64,000 nt of DNA from Streptomyces zhaozhouensis (GTDB lineage Bacteria > Actinomycetota > Actinomycetes > Streptomycetales > Streptomycetaceae). Position 1 is the stretch's first letter. Each line of letters begins with the position of its first letter. The position numbers and the translations under genes were made by a program. This document shows, in pieces, positions 1-9,519 of the stretch. The DNA lies in NCBI RefSeq assembly GCF_900230195.1, contig NZ_OCNE01000004.1, positions 248,001 to 312,000 of the forward strand. The letters run 5' to 3'. Below the pieces are notes generated by a model. That model saw nothing but the letters and a program-made list of their open reading frames with translations. It made no database searches and was not told where the DNA came from.

Positions 1-194
1 GGGCCGGTCGGGGCGCCGCGCTCTCGTTCTCGCCGCGTGGGGCGCCCGGATGGGAGGAGACACCGCCGTGCGGTGCGGAGGAGGTGGTCATACCGTCGAC
101 CCTGGACGGCGGCGTGTGCCGTCACCAGAAGCCCGTTCATGGGGGTACCGGCCACTACCTGGATAGCGCGCGTGCCGTGCGGGAGGATGCGGAC

Positions 195-1046
195 GTGACA
201 GAGGCGAGACCGGCCGCGGTCCGGCGAGAACTCGGTGACTTCCTCCGCAGCCGGCGCGAACGCGTGACCCCGCGGCAGGTGGGCCTCCCCGCCACGGGGC
301 GGCGGCGGACACCCGGGCTGCGGCGCGAGGAGGTCGCGGTGCCCGCGGGGGTCGGTGTCACCTGGTACACCTGGTTGGAACAGGGGCGGGACATCAACGT
401 CAGCCCACATGTCCTCCAGGCGGTGGCCCGCGTCCTGCGACTGGACGACGTCGAGAGACGGCATCTGCACCGGCTCGCCGGACCAAGAGCGCCGGAACCC
501 GGACCCCCCGAGTGCGAACCGGGCCTCACCGCGGCGTTCCGCCCCGTCCTGGACAAGCTCGACCCGTTCCCGGCGTGCCTGCAGACGCCGGTGTTCGACG
601 TGGTGGCGTACAACCGCGCCTATCGCTTTCTCTTCACCGACATGGACCTCGTCCCACCGGGCGAGCGCAACTGCGCGGTGCGGTTCTTCACGGCCCCCGA
701 CTGGCGAGCGCGCTACACCGACGGTGATCTGGTGGCCGCCCGGATGGTCGCGAGGATGCGCGCCGAGATCGGCACCGACCTCGGCGCCCCCGCCGCCGCC
801 AAGGTCGTCGGTGAACTGCGGGAGCGGTCGGAGGAGTTCGCCCGGCTGTGGGCCCGCCACGACGTGCTGCCCCAGCGGTACGAGACGAAGCGGCTGGAGA
901 ACCCCCTCGTCGGGCAGCTCCGGCTGCACTTCGTCACCACCGACGTGGCCGGGACGGGACACCGGATGACCGTGATGACACCGGTCGACGAGTCCACCTC
1001 CCGGCGGTTGTCCCGGTTGGCGGAGCTCACCGGCGGGGCCGGCTGA
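195..1046 (+). CDS. XRE-family regulator with MmyB-like C-terminal domain
   Basis: Putative DNA-binding transcriptional regulator of 283 residues. An N-terminal helix-turn-helix (about residues 8-75; segments PGLRREEVA and WYTWLEQGRDINVS are typical) is followed by a C-terminal region of about 170 residues resembling the MmyB ligand-binding domain (LQTPVFDVVAYNRAYRFLF). I chose the GTG at 195 because GGGAGGATG lies just upstream and the family starts close to the RRELGDFLRSRRERV helix. An in-frame ATG at 84 would add 37 poorly conserved residues. Members are often autoregulators next to a short-chain dehydrogenase, but the partner, if any, lies left of the window. Ligand and targets are unknown. 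Confidence 0.85.
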   Translation: MTEARPAAVRRELGDFLRSRRERVTPRQVGLPATGRRRTPGLRREEVAVPAGVGVTWYTWLEQGRDINVSPHVLQAVARVLRLDDVERRHLHRLAGPRAPEPGPPECEPGLTAAFRPVLDKLDPFPACLQTPVFDVVAYNRAYRFLFTDMDLVPPGERNCAVRFFTAPDWRARYTDGDLVAARMVARMRAEIGTDLGAPAAAKVVGELRERSEEFARLWARHDVLPQRYETKRLENPLVGQLRLHFVTTDVAGTGHRMTVMTPVDESTSRRLSRLAELTGGAG

Positions 1047-1079
1047 CGGCGGTCGGCCGCGCGGGCGCCGGCGCCCGGG

Positions 1080-1277
1080 TCAGGCGGGCCAGTAGCTGGT
1101 GCGCCAGGCGTGGGGGCCCGGCGCCGGAAGGGGGCGGGGCGGCGTGGGGGCGCCCCACGCGTCGGCCCGCGCCGGCTCCCGCGCCGCCGCCGCGCGCCCG
1201 CGCACGGCGGCCAGCGTCGCCGTGATGGCGGCGGCCAACTCCTCGGGCGTCGGGTTACCCCGGACAACGGTGATCAC
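1080..1277 (-). CDS. pccE: Acyl-CoA carboxylase epsilon subunit
   Basis: Small 65-residue protein starting at GTG (1277). The N-terminus VVRGNPTPEELAAAITA is the hallmark of the actinobacterial epsilon subunit, and the rest is a short Ala/Pro/Arg-rich tail. Epsilon subunits bind the alpha-beta carboxylase core and stimulate malonyl-CoA or methylmalonyl-CoA synthesis. The gene lies about 130 nt downstream of the carboxyltransferase gene on the same strand, the standard pccB-pccE arrangement of Streptomyces. Whether the complex prefers acetyl- or propionyl-CoA cannot be told from this subunit. Confidence 0.85.
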   Translation of the reverse strand: MITVVRGNPTPEELAAAITATLAAVRGRAAAAREPARADAWGAPTPPRPLPAPGPHAWRTSYWPA

Positions 1278-1407
1278 AGACGGACCCTTTCAACCACTTA
1301 CGAATTCAACCACTCACGAACGGACGGTTCTCCGGCCGCTGCCGCCGCCCGCGACGGCGGCAGCGGCCGGCCCCGGAAAGCCAGGCGGCGGCGTCGAGCG
1401 TCTCCCG

Positions 1408-2994
1408 TCACAACGGGATATTGCCGTGCTTCTTCGGCGGCAGCTGCGCCCGCTTGCCGCGCAGCGCGCGCAGCCCGCGCACGATCTGCCGTCGGGTCTC
1501 GGACGGCGCGATCACCGCGTCCACATAGCCGCGTTCCGCCGCGACATACGGGTTGAGCAGCGCCGACTCGTACTCGGCGGTCAGCCGCGCCCGTTCCGCC
1601 TCGCGTTCGGGACCCTCCTCGATGCCGGCGAGCGTCCGCCGGTGAACGATGTTGACCGCGCCCTGCGCGCCCATGACCGCGATCTGCGCGGTGGGCCAGG
1701 CCAGGTTGAGGTCGGCGCCCAGGTGCTTGGAGCCCATCACGTCGTAGGCGCCGCCGAACGCCTTGCGGGTGATCACCGTGATCAGCGGCACCGTCGCCTC
1801 CGCGTAGGCGAAGATCAGCTTGGCGCCGCGCCGGATGATCCCCTGGAACTCCTGCTCGGTGCCGGGCAGAAAGCCGGGCACGTCGACGAAGGTCAGCACC
1901 GGCACGTTGAACGCGTCGCAGGTGCGGACGAAGCGCGCCGCCTTCTCCGAGGCGTGGATGTCCAGGCAACCGGCGAACTGCATCGGCTGGTTGGCGACGA
2001 TCCCCACCGAGCGGCCCTCGACCCGGCCGAAACCGGTGAGGATGTTGGGCGCGAACAGCGGCTGGGTCTCCAGGAACTCGCCGTCGTCCAGCACCCGTTC
2101 GACGACCTCGTGCATGTCGTACGGCTGGTGGTCGAAGTCCGGTACCAGCGCGTCCAGTTCCAGGTCCTCTTCGGTGACCTCCGGGTCCGGGTCCGAGGGC
2201 AGGACCGGCGGCTCGCTCAGGTTGTTCGACGGCAGGTGGGACAGCAGCGTCTTGACGAACTCGATGGCGTCCTTCTCGTCGCCCGCCATCTGGTGGGCCA
2301 CCCCGGAACGGGTGTTGTGGGTGCGGGCGCCGCCCAGGTCCTCGAAGCCGACCTCCTCGCCGGTGACCGTCTTGATCACGTCGGGACCGGTGATGAACAT
2401 GTGGGAGGTCTGATCGACCATCACCGTAAAGTCCGTGATCGCCGGCGAGTAGACCGCGCCGCCCGCGCAGGGCCCCATGATCAACGAGATCTGCGGCACC
2501 ACCCCGGAGGCGTGCACGTTCCTGCGGAAGATCTCCGCGAAGAGGCCGAGCGCCGTCACACCCTCCTGGATGCGGGCGCCGCCGCCGTCGTTGATGCCGA
2601 TCACCGGGCAGCCGGTCTTCAGCGCGAAGTCCATCACCTTGACGATCTTCTCGCCGTAGACCTCGCCGAGGGAGCCGCCGAAGACCGTGAAGTCCTGCGA
2701 GTAGACGCAGACCGGCCGGCCGTCGACCGTGCCGTAGCCGGTGACCACGCCGTCGCCGAGCGGGCGGTTGGCGTCGATCCCGAAGGCCGTGGCGCGGTGC
2801 CGGGCGAACTCGTCCAGCTCGGTGAACGAGCCCTCGTCCAACAGCAGTTCGACCCGTTCCCTGGCCGTCAGCTTGCCCTTGGCGTGCTGGCGGGCCACCG
2901 CGCGCTCGGAGCCGGCGTGTGTCGCCTCCGTGATCCGTCGTCGGAGTTCGGCGATCTTGCCAGCGGTACCGGTGACCTGGGGTTCGGCCTCCAC
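1408..2994 (-). CDS. pccB: Acyl-CoA carboxylase beta subunit (carboxyltransferase)
   Basis: Carboxyltransferase subunit of a biotin-dependent acetyl/propionyl-CoA carboxylase, 528 residues, the normal family length. It transfers carboxylate from biotinyl-alpha subunit to acyl-CoA, giving malonyl- or methylmalonyl-CoA for fatty acid and polyketide synthesis. Characteristic segments are [19 protein letters not shown], the oxyanion-hole glycines around [12 protein letters not shown], and [17 protein letters not shown] in the C-terminal half. It starts at GTG with AGGAGGAG just upstream. Divergent to the biotin ligase gene and followed by the epsilon subunit, so the locus encodes the beta and epsilon chains and the enzyme that biotinylates the alpha chain. 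The biotin carboxylase/BCCP gene is not in the window. Confidence 0.96.
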   Translation of the reverse strand: MEAEPQVTGTAGKIAELRRRITEATHAGSERAVARQHAKGKLTARERVELLLDEGSFTELDEFARHRATAFGIDANRPLGDGVVTGYGTVDGRPVCVYSQDFTVFGGSLGEVYGEKIVKVMDFALKTGCPVIGINDGGGARIQEGVTALGLFAEIFRRNVHASGVVPQISLIMGPCAGGAVYSPAITDFTVMVDQTSHMFITGPDVIKTVTGEEVGFEDLGGARTHNTRSGVAHQMAGDEKDAIEFVKTLLSHLPSNNLSEPPVLPSDPDPEVTEEDLELDALVPDFDHQPYDMHEVVERVLDDGEFLETQPLFAPNILTGFGRVEGRSVGIVANQPMQFAGCLDIHASEKAARFVRTCDAFNVPVLTFVDVPGFLPGTEQEFQGIIRRGAKLIFAYAEATVPLITVITRKAFGGAYDVMGSKHLGADLNLAWPTAQIAVMGAQGAVNIVHRRTLAGIEEGPEREAERARLTAEYESALLNPYVAAERGYVDAVIAPSETRRQIVRGLRALRGKRAQLPPKKHGNIPL

Positions 2995-3209
2995 GCGGCT
3001 CCTCCTCGTGCCTTTGCGGTCGTGCCCTGGGCGCCGGGCGCGGGGTGCGCGCCGCGCCCGTGGCGGAACGGCAGCGGTCGGCTACCGAAGCGTAGGTTAA
3101 CCGCCCGCCGCGTCGACCGGCGGTGAGGCGTCCGTCACCCGTGGCGGGGGCCGGTGCGGGCGCGCGTTCCCCGGAGGGCCGCCGGGGGGCGCGGCATAGG
3201 GTTGGGCAC

Positions 3210-4079
3210 ATGAGCACTTCGCCGGGACACCCCTCCGACGCCGACCGTCCACCGCTGGACGCCGCGACCCTGCGCACCGCGCTGGTCCGCCCCGGCGGTG
3301 CGTGGAGCAGGCTGCGGGTGGTCGAGGTGACGGGCTCGACCAACGCGGACCTGGCCGCCGCCGCCCGCGCGGGGGAGGCGGCCCCGGGCGAGGTGCTGGT
3401 CGCGGAGGAACAGACCAGCGGCAGGGGCAGGTTGGGGCGCGGCTGGAGCGCGCCGCCGCGTTCCGGCCTGTTCTTCTCGGTGCTGCTCGACCCCGAGCCC
3501 GCCGTGCCGGCCGACCGGCTGCCGTGGCTGCCGCTGCTCGCCGGCGTCGCCGTCTCCGGGGCGCTGAGCGGGACGACGGGCGTGGCGACCGCGCTGAAGT
3601 GGCCCAACGACCTGCTGGTCGCGGTCGGCGACGAGGAGCGCAAGCTCGGCGGCATCCTCGCCGAGCGGGTCCCGGGCGGCGGCGTGGTGCTGGGCGTCGG
3701 GCTCAACGTCTCGCTGCGCGCCGACGAGTTGCCGGTGCCGACCGCCGGCTCCCTGGCGCTGGCCGGCGCGCGTGTGGGGGAGCGCGAGCCGTTGCTGTGC
3801 GCCGTGCTGGAGGCGCTCGGCGCCTGGTACACGGGCTGGGCGGCGGCCGGCGGCGACCCCGCGACGGGCGGCGACCCGGCGGTGGGCGCGGTGCGCGACG
3901 CCTATGTGGCCCGCTGCGCGACGCTGGGCCGCGCGGTGCGGGCCGAGCTGCCGGGCGGCGGCGAGCTGCGCGGCACCGCGGTCGCCCTCGACGACGAGGG
4001 CCGGCTGGTCATCGGGGACGCGGACGGTGCCCGGCATCCGGTGGGCGCCGGGGACATCGTCCATCTCCGGGCGACGTGA
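3210..4079 (+). CDS. birA: Biotin--[acetyl-CoA-carboxylase] ligase
   Basis: Biotin protein ligase of 289 residues that makes biotinyl-AMP and attaches biotin to the carboxyl carrier domain of acyl-CoA carboxylase. Visible motifs: VVEVTGSTNADL, the adenylate loop SGRGRLGRGW, the lysine motif ALKWPNDLLV and KLGGILAE, and a C-terminal SH3-like domain (LGRAVRAELPGGGELRG). There is no N-terminal winged helix, so it should be a monofunctional ligase without the repressor function of E. coli BirA. I chose the ATG at 3210. An upstream in-frame start would add 29 unconserved residues. Divergent from the carboxylase beta gene. Confidence 0.94.
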   Translation: MSTSPGHPSDADRPPLDAATLRTALVRPGGAWSRLRVVEVTGSTNADLAAAARAGEAAPGEVLVAEEQTSGRGRLGRGWSAPPRSGLFFSVLLDPEPAVPADRLPWLPLLAGVAVSGALSGTTGVATALKWPNDLLVAVGDEERKLGGILAERVPGGGVVLGVGLNVSLRADELPVPTAGSLALAGARVGEREPLLCAVLEALGAWYTGWAAAGGDPATGGDPAVGAVRDAYVARCATLGRAVRAELPGGGELRGTAVALDDEGRLVIGDADGARHPVGAGDIVHLRAT

Positions 4080-4253
4080 CATAAGGCACACCTGCCGTAG
4101 GGTTGGGGACCGGGGACTCGCGGTACTGCCCCTGGCCCCTCGGGCGGCGGGTTCCCGTCAGTACCTCAGGACCGCGCCAGCGGGGCGCGGCGAAGCGGAA
4201 CGGTAGGACAGTGCGCGACGTAGGGAATCCCCCTCTCCCCGCGAGGCCGGGCG

Positions 4254-5360
4254 GTGACCGTGGCCGGGCCTGACCCTGTCCCAACGCCCGGGGACCCGCC
4301 CGAGGACCCGCCGCCGCGGGACCCGCCCGAGGAGCCGGACGAGGGCGACGACCCGCTGGCGTTGCGCATCGAGCAGCTGATCCTCGGCGCCGAGCGGCAG
4401 TACACCCCGTTCCAGGCGGCGCGGGCGGCCGGCGTTCCGATGGACCTGGCGTCCCGCTTCTGGCGGGCGATGGGCTTCCCGGACATCGGGCAGGCCAAGG
4501 CGCTGACCGAGGCGGACGTGCTGGCGCTGCGACGGCTGGCCGGCATGGTGGAGGCCGGGCTGCTGAGCGAGCCGATGGCGATCCAGGTGGCGCGTTCCAC
4601 CGGGCAGACCACGGCGCGGCTGGCCGACTGGCAGATCGACTCGTTCCTCGAGGGCCTGACCGAGCCGCCGGAGCCCGGGATGACCAGGACCGAGGTGGCC
4701 TACCCGCTGGTCGAGCTGCTGCTGCCGGAGTTGCAGGAGTTCCTCGTCTATGTGTGGCGGCGGCAGTTGGCCGCGTCCACCGGCCGTGTCGTGCAGGCGC
4801 AGGACGACGCGGAGATGGTGGACCGCAGGCTGGCCGTCGGCTTCGCCGACCTGGTCGGCTTCACGCGGCTGACCAGGCGCCTGGAGGAGGAGCAACTCGG
4901 CGAGCTGGTCGAGGCGTTCGAGACCACCGCCGCCGACCAGGTCGCCGCGCACGGCGGGCGGCTGATCAAGACGCTCGGCGACGAGGTGCTCTTCGCGGCG
5001 GACGACGCGGGCACGGCGGCCGAGATCGGCCTGCGGCTGGTGGAGACGCTGGGCGAGGACCCGATGATGCCGGAGCTGCGGGTGGGCATCGCCTTCGGGA
5101 CGGTGACGACGCGGATGGGCGACGTCTTCGGGAACACGGTGAACCTGGCGAGCCGGCTGACGTCGATAGCGCCCAAGGACATGGTGCTGGTGGACGGGGC
5201 GCTGCGCGAGGAGCTGACCGCCGCCCGGCTGGCGCCCCGCTCGGAGAAGTCGGCGGACGCCGCCGAGGCGTACCGCTTCGCGCTCCAGCCGCTCTACCAG
5301 CGGCCGGTCAGGGGGCTCGGCATCGTGGAGCCGTGGCTGCTGACCCGAAGGGGCGCGTAG
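4254..5360 (+). CDS. Class III adenylate/guanylate cyclase
   Basis: Cytosolic nucleotidyl cyclase of 368 residues. The C-terminal half holds a class III catalytic domain: VGFADLVGFTRLT (metal-binding Asp and Phe-Thr), LIKTLGDEVLFAA with the second metal Asp, and GNTVNLASRLTSIA with the transition-state Asn/Arg region. The N-terminal half contains a Pro/Glu/Asp-rich leader and a helical segment (FQAARAAGVPMDLASRFWRAMGF) seen in the Streptomyces adenylate cyclase that makes cAMP for germination and development. It starts at GTG 4254; a second GTG lies 6 nt downstream. By position it matches the cya gene downstream of birA in S. coelicolor (from memory). Confidence 0.9.
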   Translation: MTVAGPDPVPTPGDPPEDPPPRDPPEEPDEGDDPLALRIEQLILGAERQYTPFQAARAAGVPMDLASRFWRAMGFPDIGQAKALTEADVLALRRLAGMVEAGLLSEPMAIQVARSTGQTTARLADWQIDSFLEGLTEPPEPGMTRTEVAYPLVELLLPELQEFLVYVWRRQLAASTGRVVQAQDDAEMVDRRLAVGFADLVGFTRLTRRLEEEQLGELVEAFETTAADQVAAHGGRLIKTLGDEVLFAADDAGTAAEIGLRLVETLGEDPMMPELRVGIAFGTVTTRMGDVFGNTVNLASRLTSIAPKDMVLVDGALREELTAARLAPRSEKSADAAEAYRFALQPLYQRPVRGLGIVEPWLLTRRGA

Positions 5361-5420
5361 CGCCGGGGCGTCGGCGGCCCGCGCTGGGCAGGGCGCGGTG
5401 TGGCGTCGATAATGCCGGCC

Positions 5421-6248
5421 ATGGCTGAGGCAGAGCGGGTAGAGCGGGTAGAGCGTTTCGGAGACTGGATCGAGCTGCGGCGCGACGGGGAGACGCGCGT
5501 CGCCACCCTGCTGTTGGACCGGCCGGAGGCGTTGAACGCGCTCTCCGCCGAGCTGGCGGCCCGGCTGGCGGAGGCGTGCGCCGAGCTGGCCGCGGACCGT
5601 GCCACCCGCGCGGTGGTGCTGGGCTCCACGCACGAGCGGGCGTTCTGCGTGGGCGCCGACCTCAAGGAGCGGAACGGCCTCGACGACGCGGGCCTGCGGC
5701 GGCAGCGCCGGGTGCTGCGCGCGGCGTTCGGCGGGGTGCTCGGGCTGCCCATGCCGGTGATCGCGGCGGTGCGGGGCTTCGCGCTGGGCGGCGGCTACGA
5801 ACTGGCGCTCAGCTGCGACCTGGTGGTGGCCGACGAGAGCGCGGTGGTCGGGCTGCCCGAGGTCTCCGTCGGGGTGCTGCCGGGCGGCGGCGGGACCCAG
5901 CTGCTGCCCCGCCGCGTGGGCGCGGCCCGCGCGGCCGAACTGGTCTTCACCGCGCGGAAGGTGCCGGCGGCGGAGGCCCTGACGCTGGGCATGGTCGACC
6001 AGGTGGTGCCGACCGGCTCGGAACGCGAGGAGGCGCTGGCGCTGGCCGGCCGCATCGCCCGCAACTCGCCCGTCGGCGTCCGGGCGGCCAAGCGGGCGCT
6101 GCGGCTGGGGCACGGGCAGGACCTGGCGACCGGGCTCGAGGTGGAGGACGCGGCCTGGAACGAGGTCGCGTTCTCACCGGACCGGGTCGAGGGCATCGCC
6201 GCCTTCAACGAGCGCCGCGCACCGGACTGGCCGGGGTGTGACGGGTGA
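5421..6248 (+). CDS. Enoyl-CoA hydratase/isomerase family protein
   Basis: Crotonase-fold enzyme of 275 residues. The oxyanion-hole segments are FCVGADLKER and FALGGGYELALSCDLVVAD, and the catalytic glutamate region is [18 protein letters not shown]. The pattern fits enoyl-CoA hydratases of beta-oxidation or methylglutaconyl-CoA hydratase-like enzymes of leucine breakdown. Substrate is not certain. The start at ATG 5421 (MAEAERVER) is preferred over an upstream in-frame ATG. It stands alone between the cyclase and the GGDEF gene in the same orientation. Confidence 0.93.
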   Translation: MAEAERVERVERFGDWIELRRDGETRVATLLLDRPEALNALSAELAARLAEACAELAADRATRAVVLGSTHERAFCVGADLKERNGLDDAGLRRQRRVLRAAFGGVLGLPMPVIAAVRGFALGGGYELALSCDLVVADESAVVGLPEVSVGVLPGGGGTQLLPRRVGAARAAELVFTARKVPAAEALTLGMVDQVVPTGSEREEALALAGRIARNSPVGVRAAKRALRLGHGQDLATGLEVEDAAWNEVAFSPDRVEGIAAFNERRAPDWPGCDG

Positions 6249-6396
6249 CCGGGTGGGGTGCCGTCCCCGGCCCGGTGGTGGGTGGTCGCGCGTTTTCCGT
6301 GCCCCTCTTCGTGGTGGGCGCTGTGCGGACGGGGGCGCTTCCGGCAGGGAGTAGCTGAACGTCACAAAGCGGGGCAATGCGCCATAGCCTGGCCCC

Positions 6397-7401
6397 ATGG
6401 CGGAAGAGAGGCTGTGGGCGGTGGTCGACGTGGCGCGTGGGATGGCCGCCGAGCGCGGTCTCGCGCAGGCCGCGCGCGCCGGCGCGGATCGGGCGCGCCG
6501 CGCCCTCGGCGGTGCCCACGCGGCGATATCCGTCTGGGAGCGCGCCTCCGGCGCCGCCGCCCCGCCCCGGCTGCGCGTCCTGGCCGCTGCCGGCGAGCCG
6601 TCCGCCGGCCGGCCGGAGCCCGCCGACCGGTCGGAGCCCGCGCTGGTGGCGCCGATCCTGGTGCACGGCGGTGAGTGGGGGGAACTGCGGGTGGTCAGGG
6701 GGCGCGAGCAGCCGGCTTTCACCCCGGAGGAACAGTCCTTCGCGCCGGCGCTCGCGGCCGTGCTGGCCGCCGGCTTCGCGCAGTACGAACGGCTGCGCGA
6801 GATACGGCGGTTGGCGTTCACCGACGCGTTGACGGGGCTGGCCAACCGGCGTGCCGTCGACCACGCCCTCGCCGAGGCGCTGCGCGGCCACCGCGAGCGC
6901 GGCGCGGTGCTGACCCTGGTGGTCTGCGACGTCAACGGGCTGAAGCGGGTCAACGACACCCACGGCCACGCGGTCGGCGACCGGCTGCTGATCCGTTTCG
7001 CCGAGGTGCTCTCCCGGGCCGCCGCGCCGCTGCCCGGCGCGTTGGCGGCGCGACTCGGCGGGGACGAGTTCTGTCTGCTGGCCGTCGAGACCGACCCGGC
7101 CGAGGTGGAACGCGCCGCGGCCGAGGTCTGCCGGGGCGCCGCCGCGCTGGAGCTGAGCGAGGGCGTGGCCTGCGGGGTGGCCTCCACGGAGGTGGTGCCG
7201 GGCCGGCTGCGCTCCGGGCGGCGGCTCTTCCGGCTGGCGGACGCGGCCCAGTACCGCGCGAAGGCCGCCCGTTCCCCGGCGCCGGTGGTGGCCGGCAGGG
7301 GCGACTGGGAGCGGGTCGCCGCGCTGCCCGCCGTGCCGGCCGGCGGCGAACGGCGGGCGTTCCGCGGCCGCGAACGGCCGCCGGCGGCCGGTTCCGGCTG
7401 A
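6397..7401 (+). CDS. GGDEF-domain diguanylate cyclase
   Basis: 334 residues: an N-terminal GAF-like sensory part (about 1-135) and a GGDEF domain beginning at FTDALTGLANRR. The active-site loop reads ARLGGDEFCLLA, so the signature is intact and c-di-GMP synthesis is expected. No RxxD inhibitory site is visible five residues before the signature, suggesting no feedback inhibition through that site. No transmembrane segment is seen, so it should be cytosolic. The position directly before hutH corresponds to cdgE in S. coelicolor (from memory), a developmental regulator. The stop codon lies inside a short tandem repeat. Confidence 0.92.
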   Translation: MAEERLWAVVDVARGMAAERGLAQAARAGADRARRALGGAHAAISVWERASGAAAPPRLRVLAAAGEPSAGRPEPADRSEPALVAPILVHGGEWGELRVVRGREQPAFTPEEQSFAPALAAVLAAGFAQYERLREIRRLAFTDALTGLANRRAVDHALAEALRGHRERGAVLTLVVCDVNGLKRVNDTHGHAVGDRLLIRFAEVLSRAAAPLPGALAARLGGDEFCLLAVETDPAEVERAAAEVCRGAAALELSEGVACGVASTEVVPGRLRSGRRLFRLADAAQYRAKAARSPAPVVAGRGDWERVAALPAVPAGGERRAFRGRERPPAAGSG

Positions 7402-7473
7402 CCCGACCCGGTTGGCTGACCCGACCCGGTTCTGGCTGACCCGACCCGGTTCTGGCTGACCCGACCCCGTTCT
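7396..7473 (+). repeat. 20-bp tandem repeat at the end of the GGDEF gene
   Basis: Four direct copies of GGCTGACCCGACCCGGTTCT, at 7396 (18 bp), 7414, 7434 and 7454 (one mismatch). Each copy carries a TGA; the first one is the stop codon of the GGDEF gene. It lies between the two genes just before the hutH promoter region. Confidence 0.85.
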
Positions 7474-7508
7474 GTGGGGGGCCGATTCACTCTCTTAGGC
7501 TCGTGAAT

Positions 7509-9056
7509 ATGGATATGCCAAGCGTGGTGCTGCACTCCACCCCTCCGACCGCCGCGGAGGTCGTCGCCGTCGCCCGCGAGAGCGCCCTGGTCACCCTCGC
7601 GGACGACGCGGTGGCCGCGATGGGCGCCGCCCGGCGCGTGATCGAGGGGCTCGCCGCCGGGCCCGAGCCGGTCTACGGCGTCTCGACGGGCTTCGGCGCG
7701 TTGGCCGTTCGTTCCATCGCGCCCGAGCTGCGCGCCCGTCTCCAGCGCAACATCGTCCGTTCGCACGCCGCCGGGCTCGGTCCCCGGGTGGAGCGCGAGG
7801 TGGTCAGGGCGCTGATGTTCCTGCGGCTCAAGACCCTCGCCTCCGGCCACACCGGGGCCCGCCCCGAGGTGGCGCACACCATGGCCGCGCTGCTCAACGC
7901 GGGGATCACCCCCGTCGTCCACGAGCACGGCTCGCTCGGCTGCTCCGGCGACCTGGCGCCGCTCTCGCACTGCGCGCTGACGCTGCTCGGCGAGGGTGAG
8001 GCGGAGGGGCCGGACGGCCGCGTCGAGCCGTCCGCCGTGCTGCTGGAACGGCACGGCATCGCGCCCGTGGAACTGCGCGAGAAGGAGGGCCTGGCGCTGC
8101 TCAACGGCACCGACGGGATGCTCGGCATGTTGCTGATGGCCTGCGAGGACCTGGGCCGCCTGCTCACCAGCGCCGACGTGACCGCCGCCCTGACCCTGGA
8201 GGCGCTGCTCGGCACGGAACGGGTGCTCGCGCCCGAGCTGCACGCCGTCCGCCCGCACCCCGGGCTCGCCGCCTCGGCGGCCAACATGCGCCGGGTGCTC
8301 GCCGGTTCCGGGCTCACCGGCCACCACCAGGACACCGCGCCGCGCGTGCAGGACGCGTACTCCGTCCGTTGCGCGCCCCAGGTCGCGGGCGCGGGCCGGG
8401 ACACGCTGGCGCACGCCCGCGCGGTGGCGGAGCGCGAGCTGGCCGCCGCCGTGGACAACCCGGTGGTGGTCGACGGGCGGGTCTCGTCCAACGGCAACTT
8501 CCACGGGGCGCCCGTCGGCTATGTGCTGGACTTCCTCGCCATCGTGGCGGCCGACCTGGCCTCGATGGCCGAGCGCCGCACCGACCGGCTGCTGGACCGG
8601 CACCGTTCGCACGGCCTGCCGCCGTTCCTCGCCGACGACCCGGGGGTCGACTCGGGGCTGATGATCGCGCAGTACACCCAGGCCGCGCTGGTCAGCGACC
8701 TGAAGCGGCTGGCGCAGCCGGCCTCCGTCGACTCCATCCCCTCCTCGGCGATGCAGGAGGACCATGTCTCGATGGGCTGGTCGGCGGCGCGCAAGCTGCG
8801 CACCTCGCTGACCCTGCTGACCCGGGTGCTCGGCATCGAACTCCACGCCGCCTCCCGCGCGCTCGCGCTGCGCGCCGCCGACGGCGGGGACCCCGCGCCC
8901 GCCACCCGCGCGGTGCTGGCGGCGGCCGGCGAGGGCGGGCTCGGCGGGCCGGGCGCCGACCGGTTCCTCGCGCCCGAGCTGGCGGCGGCCGAGGCGCTGG
9001 TCGCCGACGGCGCGCTGGTGCGGGCGGCGGAGTCGGTCACCGGGCCGCTGGACTGA
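7509..9056 (+). CDS. hutH: Histidine ammonia-lyase
   Basis: Deaminates L-histidine to trans-urocanate, first step of histidine use. 515 residues, normal for the family. The MIO prosthetic group should form from residues 145-147 in GCSGDLAPLSH. Most HutH proteins have ASG, so the Cys-Ser-Gly triad is notable, but I recall the same motif in other Streptomyces HutH proteins and MIO can form from Ala, Cys or Thr. Also visible: the YGVSTGFG tyrosine loop, NGTDGMLG and QEDHVSMG. ATG 7509 gives the MDM start usual for Streptomyces; GTG 7503 and ATG 7515 are alternatives. No other hut genes are adjacent, as is common in Streptomyces. Confidence 0.96.
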   Translation: MDMPSVVLHSTPPTAAEVVAVARESALVTLADDAVAAMGAARRVIEGLAAGPEPVYGVSTGFGALAVRSIAPELRARLQRNIVRSHAAGLGPRVEREVVRALMFLRLKTLASGHTGARPEVAHTMAALLNAGITPVVHEHGSLGCSGDLAPLSHCALTLLGEGEAEGPDGRVEPSAVLLERHGIAPVELREKEGLALLNGTDGMLGMLLMACEDLGRLLTSADVTAALTLEALLGTERVLAPELHAVRPHPGLAASAANMRRVLAGSGLTGHHQDTAPRVQDAYSVRCAPQVAGAGRDTLAHARAVAERELAAAVDNPVVVDGRVSSNGNFHGAPVGYVLDFLAIVAADLASMAERRTDRLLDRHRSHGLPPFLADDPGVDSGLMIAQYTQAALVSDLKRLAQPASVDSIPSSAMQEDHVSMGWSAARKLRTSLTLLTRVLGIELHAASRALALRAADGGDPAPATRAVLAAAGEGGLGGPGADRFLAPELAAAEALVADGALVRAAESVTGPLD

Positions 9057-9102
9057 GCGGGCGGCGCCGGAGCCGTGCCCGCGTCCCGGCCCGCACGCGC
9101 GA

Positions 9103-9132
9103 GGGCCCGGCCTCCCGAGGGGGGCCGGGCCC
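9103..9132. terminator. Strong hairpin after hutH
   Basis: Perfect 10-bp arms (GGGCCCGGCC and its complement) around a 10-nt loop, between hutH and the convergent small membrane protein gene. There is no clear U tract, as is usual for Streptomyces terminators. Confidence 0.6.
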
Positions 9133-9238
9133 GACCGGTCGGTTCCGGGGGAGAACCGGGGGGTACCGGATGACGCGGTGAAACGGTGGCGAGTCCTTCG
9201 CGGGGCTCTGGGCGAGTCCCCGAAGGTCCTGCGTGTCC

Positions 9239-9412
9239 CTAGCTGGCCTCCGACTCCATCGGCTGGTCCACGGGGATGACCGAGGTGCCGGACGAGGAGT
9301 CGTCCGCCTCCGAGTAGGCCGACGGCAGAAGCCAGACGACGCACAGGATCAGGGCGGCCACCATGCCGCTGATCAGGGTTCTGCGGTCCAGGCCGCGTGT
9401 TTGACCGTCCAC
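9239..9412 (-). CDS. Small single-span membrane protein
   Basis: 57-residue protein starting at GTG 9412 with GGAG 6 nt upstream. A short basic N-terminus (RGLDRRTLISG) is followed by one hydrophobic helix (GMVAALILCVVWLLPSA) and an acidic, serine-rich outer tail (SEADDSSSG). Codons show the high GC at third positions typical of real genes here, and it is convergent with hutH with a hairpin between them. The topology suggests an anchored protein with an extracytoplasmic tail. Function unknown. Confidence 0.7.
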   Translation of the reverse strand: MDGQTRGLDRRTLISGMVAALILCVVWLLPSAYSEADDSSSGTSVIPVDQPMESEAS

Positions 9413-9519
9413 GGGGTGCTCCGAGCGTTGCTGCGTACTGACGGCGTGGAGTGCGATGTTACGGCCCGGTGCGGGTCGCGGGGAAGACCGGGGCGCCCGG
9501 GGTCTTACGCTCCCCTGTC

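Noticed and set aside
1099..3126. Long open frame opposite the carboxylase genes (675 codons)
   Set aside because: Antisense shadow of the epsilon and beta subunit genes; the translation is Arg/Ala/Leu/Val-rich without domains, typical of high-GC antisense frames.
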